DNA of 64,000 nt from Chlorops oryzae (lineage: Eukaryota; Arthropoda; Insecta; Diptera; Chloropidae). How positions within the stretch are numbered: the stretch's first letter is position 1; each line of letters starts with the position of its first letter. This document shows, piece by piece, positions 58,992 through 64,000 of this stretch. The notes beneath the pieces are model-generated. The model was not told where the DNA came from, did not search any database, and saw nothing but the letters and a program-made list of their open reading frames with translations. The DNA lies in assembly GCA_020466095.1 (NCBI GenBank), contig CM035807.1:33956939-34020938 (forward strand), read 5' to 3'. A program made the position numbers and the translations under genes.

Positions 58992-61349
58992 TTATTCAAA
59001 CACACCATTTCCTCTATCAATGGTCTTATGGCAAAATAATTCTAGCATAAAAACGACAACACTGATTGAAGTTCCAATAAACCAGACCAGAACAAGGCCA
59101 GCAAAATTATCCAATCCTAGCTTTTTAGGTCCATCATCGACTTGCATGACACTTGACGATATAACCTGATCCTGCTGCTTAGCTCCAATGTAATCGGCAA
59201 CAATTTTCCATTCCCAATACTTGACAAAACCAAACGCATGCCAATTATCAAGCAGAGCACTATACTTTTCCACCATGGGCCATAGACGTGCAACGAATGG
59301 TAGAGTGTATTGAAAATAAATGTCATCCTCCATAAGTTTCAAGCGATCTAAGGCGTCTGGAGTCAAATATTCACCGTTGGCGAAGTGATCTTGAGAGATA
59401 AACGCTTATTGAAAACAAAAATCAATTGCGAAATGAAATAAGTGCCAACCATAAATCAAACGTTCCACAGCAAAAGCCATATCCTTGGTCTTGGCAAATT
59501 CACGCATATCTTCAAAAGTGTTAGCACGAAAATTCTTATAGACATTATGGATAACCGGCTGAAAGAACAATGAAAATTAGTCCATAAAATGAATAATACA
59601 TTCAATCACAAATACATTGGTGTCCTGTGAAATCGTGTCAATCCAATATTCAGATGTTGCTGTCCAAATCAAGTTATGACTACTCAAACGCTCCAATGAG
59701 TCCGCAGCTTCAGTAAAGCTTTATAAAAAATAAAAAAAATTCAGAAAAAATCTCAATTGAATAACACAACAACAACTAACGTTGGTATGGTTAAAATGGC
59801 CGCCAATCCGCCATTGTAACCACTTTCGATGACAATATCGATCATATAGCAGGCCAATAAAATCATTCTTAACGCTGGCGTCGACACAGCATCATTTGCA
59901 CTTTGCGATATCAATAATCGTATGGCCGTTGAAAAACCAAATTTAAAACTTTCCATCCAAGATCCTCGAAAGCTTTCAAAATTTATTTCAACATGGCGAA
60001 CGATAAAAAGCGAAAGAGTTTCTAAAATTAAACACACGATTAGAACGAACCATAATGTCATTTGGAAAGGACGTAAAAGCATTGCCCAGCTCGATTTTCG
60101 ATGTGGACGCGGTACGAGACATGAGACTCCTGAACGTCCAAAGAAACTGGGTGCATCAATATAGTCAGTATTTCTGCGATAATAAAAAGAAAATTCATTA
60201 ACGTAAAACTCGACGTTAAATTGACTTACTGTAAGTAAAGTCCATCCATTGCAATGTCCGCGCTTCTATCCAAAATTTTGCCCATTAGACCTTCGCCAGA
60301 TCCATTCGGATATATCACGCCCCAATCACCCTTGATAGCTTGAAATTAATGAGATTTAAGATATAAAGAAAAATAAATATTCCGCCAAAAAGATCCCACA
60401 TGAGCCTCACATGAATCAACCTCAACCGTGCAATTGTATAGCCAGCAAAAATGTAGCAGCACCTGAACTTCAGTTCCATCAGCGAACAAACCATGCTGCG
60501 GATTATCTTCAGCGTGATCATACCACTGGGGCGTCATGTTCTTCAAAGTAAAAGAATAAAAATATTCTCAATAAAAAAGAAAATCTCTCTTCGCTTCACT
60601 CACATAACTGAAAACTACTAGCGGTCTATAATCAAAAGCAACCATAATTATCTCACGTCCTTGTAGATTCTTCAGTTTATCAAAATACAATGCATGATTG
60701 CTACTGAATTTACCCTCGTCGACAGCAAATGTGTTTATCGTATAGAATTCCTCAGGTTGTTCATAGCGTGAGCCAACAAATTTATTTGTTTTCAATTCGA
60801 ATTTCTTTGAACTTCTTGTTTCAGCTTCGACAATAAGAATATTCGGTTGATCTGTTTCGCATTCTGTGAGTCAATGTAAACTTTCCATAGAGAATTTCGA
60901 GACTCACTTACCAGTGAACAAAGGATCATCAAAGTACGAATACGAATCCGAATCCGTATCGGAATCCATTTGCCTTTGTTCATCACGATAAAAGGAAAAT
61001 AGAAATTTTACGCGTCGCAGACGCCAGTTGGCATAGCTTACGGCCTTGCGAAATGCTTTCACGAAAATTGGAATCTCCTCTTGGAATACAACATACGCTT
61101 CACAATAAGCATCCTGAATTGCAGCTGTCAACTTCATGACCAACTCATCATATTCCACTTCTCGGAATTTCAATTTCTCCTCCAATGATGAAAAATTGTA
61201 AATATCCGTTTCAAAAGATTTCCCTAAATCCCTTTGCTTAATGCTTAAAAACGCATTTGCCATTTCCGTTGGCTGAGCGCCCAAATCGAAATCCGTTCGT
61301 TCATTCCACAAAATGCAAACCGTAAGCAGATCCGCAAAGTAAGTTTGAA
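58992..61349 (-). CDS. Ionotropic receptor (IR), variant iGluR-family chemosensory channel
   Basis: Eight exons join in phase: 61349-60912, 60863-60604, 60540-60411, 60338-60230, 60173-59781, 59718-59616, 59558-59450, 59404-58992 (TAA). The product (about 650 aa) has an N-terminal region, ligand-binding S1 (VAFDYRPLVVFSY to ADIAMDGLYL), TM1 (QMTLWFVLIVCLILETLSLF), a pore loop and TM2 (STPALRMILLACYMIDIVIE), S2 in the middle exons, and TM3 (FAGLVLVWFIGTSISVVVFM) near the C-terminus: the iGluR/IR topology of ligand-gated cation channels in sensory dendrites. Where iGluRs carry the glutamate-binding Arg (after the ADIA...L motif) this protein reads YLQNTDYID, so amino-acid binding of the classic kind is unlikely, as in most IRs. 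An ATG at 61386 directly follows a stop and is overlain by a strong polypyrimidine tract plus AG; I therefore start at the acceptor (61349) and expect an upstream exon with the signal peptide. Subfamily not assigned. Confidence 0.93.
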
Positions 61350-61386
61350 CTTGAACAGAGAATGGAAATAGAGGGAAATGCAACAT

Positions 61387-62037
61387 TTAATATCCCATTG
61401 TGATGCCATGTCTATCAAAGGCATTTTTTTTTTTTTTTTCCTACTTATATAGTTTATCAAAGCTGACCAATTCGTTCCTTGTGCTATTTGCATTTTATCC
61501 TTTATGCGACCCGAGTGCTTTCATAGTACTCGATGATCCCAACGATTTTCCTTTGTTTTATAGTAAAATAAAGGGTCCTTTAAGCATGGATAGTTTCATT
61601 TTTAAGTAGATAAATTGCTTGGATATAATTTTGTTGACAAAAAATAGTTTCCTTTAATTTGCCAACTTGAAGGAGAAGCCCTTACATATAATATGTTTAT
61701 GGAAATGATTTTAAAAGGAGCTCATAAATATGGCTCGAAATTCGACTAATCGTGTTCATATTCCGTGACTTTCTTTGGAAAAGTAAACAACACAATTTAG
61801 CTTAATACAGTGAAAGCTTTAACCTATCGTTTTCTATGGGAACCTACAGAAACAAGAACAAAGAATACAGGAATCCATTGTTTTGGAATAATATGAAGAA
61901 CGATAGATAGTGGCTTCACTGTCGTGATTCCGATAACGCAATACCCGTTTCAGTATTTTGAAACAGTTTTTGTAAGCATTTGAAACTAGTTTTGGTAATC
62001 GGATACTACCTGTCTTTCCATAAGTTGAAGTATACTT
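61387..62037. other. Presumed intron or 5' flank of the IR gene
   Basis: No exon with a clear signal peptide was found here. A T run (about 61424-61439) lies just upstream of the first IR exon. The stretch ends at the MITE at 62038. Confidence 0.4.
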
Positions 62038-62825
62038 CACAGAGAAAAAAACACGTAGTAAATTCAAGAGTGCGACGCTCTTAGAGAAAACGCTCTTGAA
62101 TCTAAAGGATTTAGCTTTTACCCCAACAATGAAAACGCCCTTGGCTATCATTTAAGAGTGAAAGTAGTAACTTTAATAGTGAATCCGTAGATTTAAATAC
62201 TTTCGCATTTAAAGTTTGGATTTTTACAGCTAAACTGTTATTCCAACTACATTTTATTGAATTTGTTAAGAGCGAAACTATTTAAGTTAAGAGCACTGAG
62301 CACTTAATAACATTTCTTTTCGTTCGGTATAATTCTCATTTGTTTCATAAAATAGGACATATAAGAAAATTTATTCATCTTAGAACTTTTTAAGCATTGC
62401 GAAAGCAGTCACGACAACGGAGTGACAAAATCGGATGAAGTCCATCCGATGGCTATTTTTGGTGTTATGTTAAGAGGAGGAAACACATTTTTCTGAAATT
62501 ATTTTTGCGAATAGATAATAAAATTATCTACAGCTGTGCATTTTTAATCAGCAGTGTCACTTTTGGAAATTATTAAAAGTTTTCAATTTTAAATAAAAAT
62601 TTTCGCTTTTGGAGATTTTAAAAGCTGTGCATTTCAAATCCACCGTTTTCGCGCTCGGAAATTTTAAAAGCCACCTTTCTTAACGCAACAATTTCGCTCT
62701 TAAAAAAAATAACAGTGATAACATTGTTGGCTTAAAAGCTAAAAACTCTTGAGATCATTTTAAGAGCGAAAATTGTTGGGTTAAGAGCGAAATTGGTATA
62801 ATTTACAGTTACTTTTTTCTCTGTG
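62038..62825. mobile_element. MITE with CACAGAGAAAAAA termini
   Basis: CACAGAGAAAAAA (62038-62050) mirrors TTTTTTCTCTGTG (62813-62825). The right flank is TA; the left is TT, possibly a mutated duplication. The interior repeats motifs such as TAAGAGCGAAA and AAGCTGTGCATTT in several places on both sides. No coding capacity. The ends resemble those of the element at 56053-57058, so both may belong to one superfamily of TA-inserting elements. Confidence 0.78.
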
Positions 62826-63020
62826 TAGAACAGCCTAGTGCTCCGTTTTTTTCGGTATGTATTCGATACCTGTACTCATTTCAAAAGTTTGAAGATAGTA
62901 TCGATGCTACCTTAAATACTCCTCAAAAAGCAACGAGTACTTTGTTCTCATTTAATAATATAAAATAATTTTCTAAAGTATGAAGTATGAAAATGAATAA
63001 AACAATAATTTTAACTGAAC

Positions 63021-63215
63021 TCAAATGTGTATTTGATTCGTATGCTTTTTGATGTGTTTCTGTAAATTTGACGTATTTCCGCAATTTTTAATAATTGAGT
63101 TGCACTTGTTGCAGCGTGCACTTTCCTTTGAAATCTTTTCAAAGTTTGCCCACACTTTTGCAAAAGGAGGCATTACGAAACATTTCAGCAACTTATTCGT
63201 AACGAGATTTTCCAC
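63021..63215 (-). pseudogene. BED-type zinc finger, hAT transposase-like fragment
   Basis: The minus strand encodes FAKVWANFEKISKESARCNK with CX2C at residues 35 and 38 and HX3H at 54 and 58 (NTSNLQKHIKKH), the BED-finger signature found at the N-terminus of hAT transposases and domesticated relatives. The frame continues upstream without a stop at least to about 63245 and ends with TGA soon after the finger; no catalytic domain follows. It could be a first exon or a truncated element. An hAT-like end (CAGTGTTGCC on the minus strand) lies about 220 bp upstream. Confidence 0.65.
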
Positions 63216-63230
63216 TGAATTTTGTTGGTG

Positions 63231-63434
63231 CAGTGTTGCCTTGAAACGAAAACAACTGTTGACTTAAAACAAGCAAGTACAAATTTCAACTACTCGATAC
63301 CGAGTACTTTCTTGTAGAAAAGTATGGACTACAAAATCTACTTCATTTTTGAATAATATGACTTCCAGTCTGGAACATTTCGAATCTGGGGGGAGTCAAG
63401 GAGTAGTTTTAGGGCGAGCTACCTGGCAACACTG
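63231..63434. mobile_element. Possible hAT end pair CAGTGTTGCC / GGCAACACTG
   Basis: CAGTGTTGCC at 63231-63240 and GGCAACACTG at 63425-63434 are perfect inverted 10-mers of hAT type. The 8-bp flanks (TGTTGGTG and TGTCTTTA) do not match, so this may be the terminal region of a larger truncated hAT element rather than a self-contained MITE. The BED-finger fragment lies immediately to the left on the minus strand. Confidence 0.4.
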
Positions 63435-63493
63435 TGTCTTTACGAAAAAGTAGGTATTTAATAAAATCCAAGGTGTATTTAATACAAAACTAA

Positions 63494-63979
63494 TATGACT
63501 TCCAGACTGTCAACTTAAAATCTGAATTTAGCTCCTTAAGTTGAATTTAGAAAATACCCTTTCAGACTGTAAATTCTGAGTTTACGAGCTCACACGCCTG
63601 TTCGAACTTAAATTAGATGTTTGCTTTGATTGATCGAAAAGATATCGTGGTATAGTGGATAGGCCTCCGCCTTGGAACCCGAAAGGCTGAGGTTCGAATC
63701 CGAGCGCAAACAAGATTAATTGGGGAGAAAGATATTTTATTTATTTTTATTATTAAAACAAACGAAAATTCATTTCACGTCTAAAGATTTGGAAAAAGAA
63801 GCAAACATGTAATTTCGTCGTTGTCAAAAAAGGTAGTGAAATGTAAGGGCTGCAGCAACGAATGCCTAAACTCATGAGTTTATTTCTGAATTTAAATACC
63901 CTAAACTCAGTTTAAACTCACTACTAAAGTCTACTTAAGGTACTAAATTCAGTTTAACGCAATAGTCTGGAAACCATAT
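63494..63979. mobile_element. Inverted-repeat element carrying a tRNA-like segment
   Basis: The left arm begins TATGACTTCCAGACTGTCAA and continues with TCTGAATTTAGCTCCTTAAG. The right arm, read in reverse, gives TATGGTTTCCAGACTATTGC and CTGAATTTAGTACCTTAAGT: about 65 bp of matching arms with scattered differences. A related end, ATGACTTCCAGTCTGGAACA, appears at 63359. No target duplication identified. Its centre holds a tRNA-like sequence (63644-63712). Confidence 0.6.
63644..63712 (+). repeat. tRNA-like segment
   Basis: TCGTGGTATAGTGGATAGGC matches an A-box/D-arm of the Asp/Glu tRNA style, and GGTTCGAATCC a B box, at correct spacing. The T stem and acceptor stem do not pair well (the bases around TTCGAAT are TGAGG and CCGAG), so a functional tRNA is unlikely; a tRNA-derived SINE head or pseudogene is more plausible. 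Confidence 0.55.
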
Positions 63980-64000
63980 GAGGAATCGAGTACTTTACTC

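Noticed and set aside
63644..63712. Functional tRNA gene
   Set aside because: A and B boxes are good, but the T and acceptor stems do not pair, so it was called tRNA-like.

Overview
The window looks like nuclear DNA of a higher (schizophoran) fly. It is strongly AT-rich and gene-poor, genes have short GT-AG introns, and the only recognisable host genes are insect-type receptors. It is crowded with repeats typical of Diptera, in particular a dispersed family that begins TATACCC, carries a (GTCY)n tract and ends CTTACTTGTTTT, resembling the dipteran mini-me elements. Genus cannot be read from the sequence.

Layout. 1-7.5 kb: a hAT-like MITE with 8-bp target duplication (155-669), then about 6 kb of featureless, homopolymer-heavy AT-rich DNA. 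7.5-12.7 kb: a mini-me-like repeat, a 325-bp TIR element, a hairpin and unique-looking DNA. 12.7-18.1 kb: a complete, apparently young Ty3/Gypsy LTR retrotransposon on the minus strand with identical 253-bp LTRs and one intact 1346-residue gag-pol frame. 18.6-21.6 kb: a 740-bp TTAA-flanked MITE, a candidate two-exon small gene (minus, 20031-20563) and a 248-bp hAT MITE. 23.1-24.1 kb: the last exons (plus strand) of a tachykinin-type neuropeptide GPCR. 24.7-26.6 kb: a mini-me-like repeat abutting the decayed 3' part of a non-LTR retrotransposon with an RNase H domain. 26.6-54.7 kb: mostly noncoding DNA with MITEs, mini-me-like copies, two arrays of a ~60-bp tandem repeat and a long hairpin. 54.7-57.8 kb: a nested transposon composite. 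58.4-58.9 kb: a GAT-trinucleotide array that is open for 157 Asp-rich codons. 59.0-61.35 kb: an ionotropic receptor (IR) gene, minus strand, eight phase-consistent exons. 61.4-64 kb: further TIR elements, a BED-finger transposase remnant and a tRNA-like segment.

The host genes (a neuropeptide receptor tail, a small unknown protein, an IR) are unrelated neuronal or sensory-type genes; there is no operon-like logic. Most of the structure comes from layers of mobile DNA. The most striking layer is 54739-57818: a ~170-bp MITE received two nearly identical pogo/Tigger-type copies in opposite orientation, one in each terminal region, and the second copy then took a further 1-kb TA-inserting element that holds tRNA-like sequence. 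Two short MITEs elsewhere (30890-31080 and 32636-32824) share GGGCA-type termini and ATAT flanks with the innermost host of that nest.
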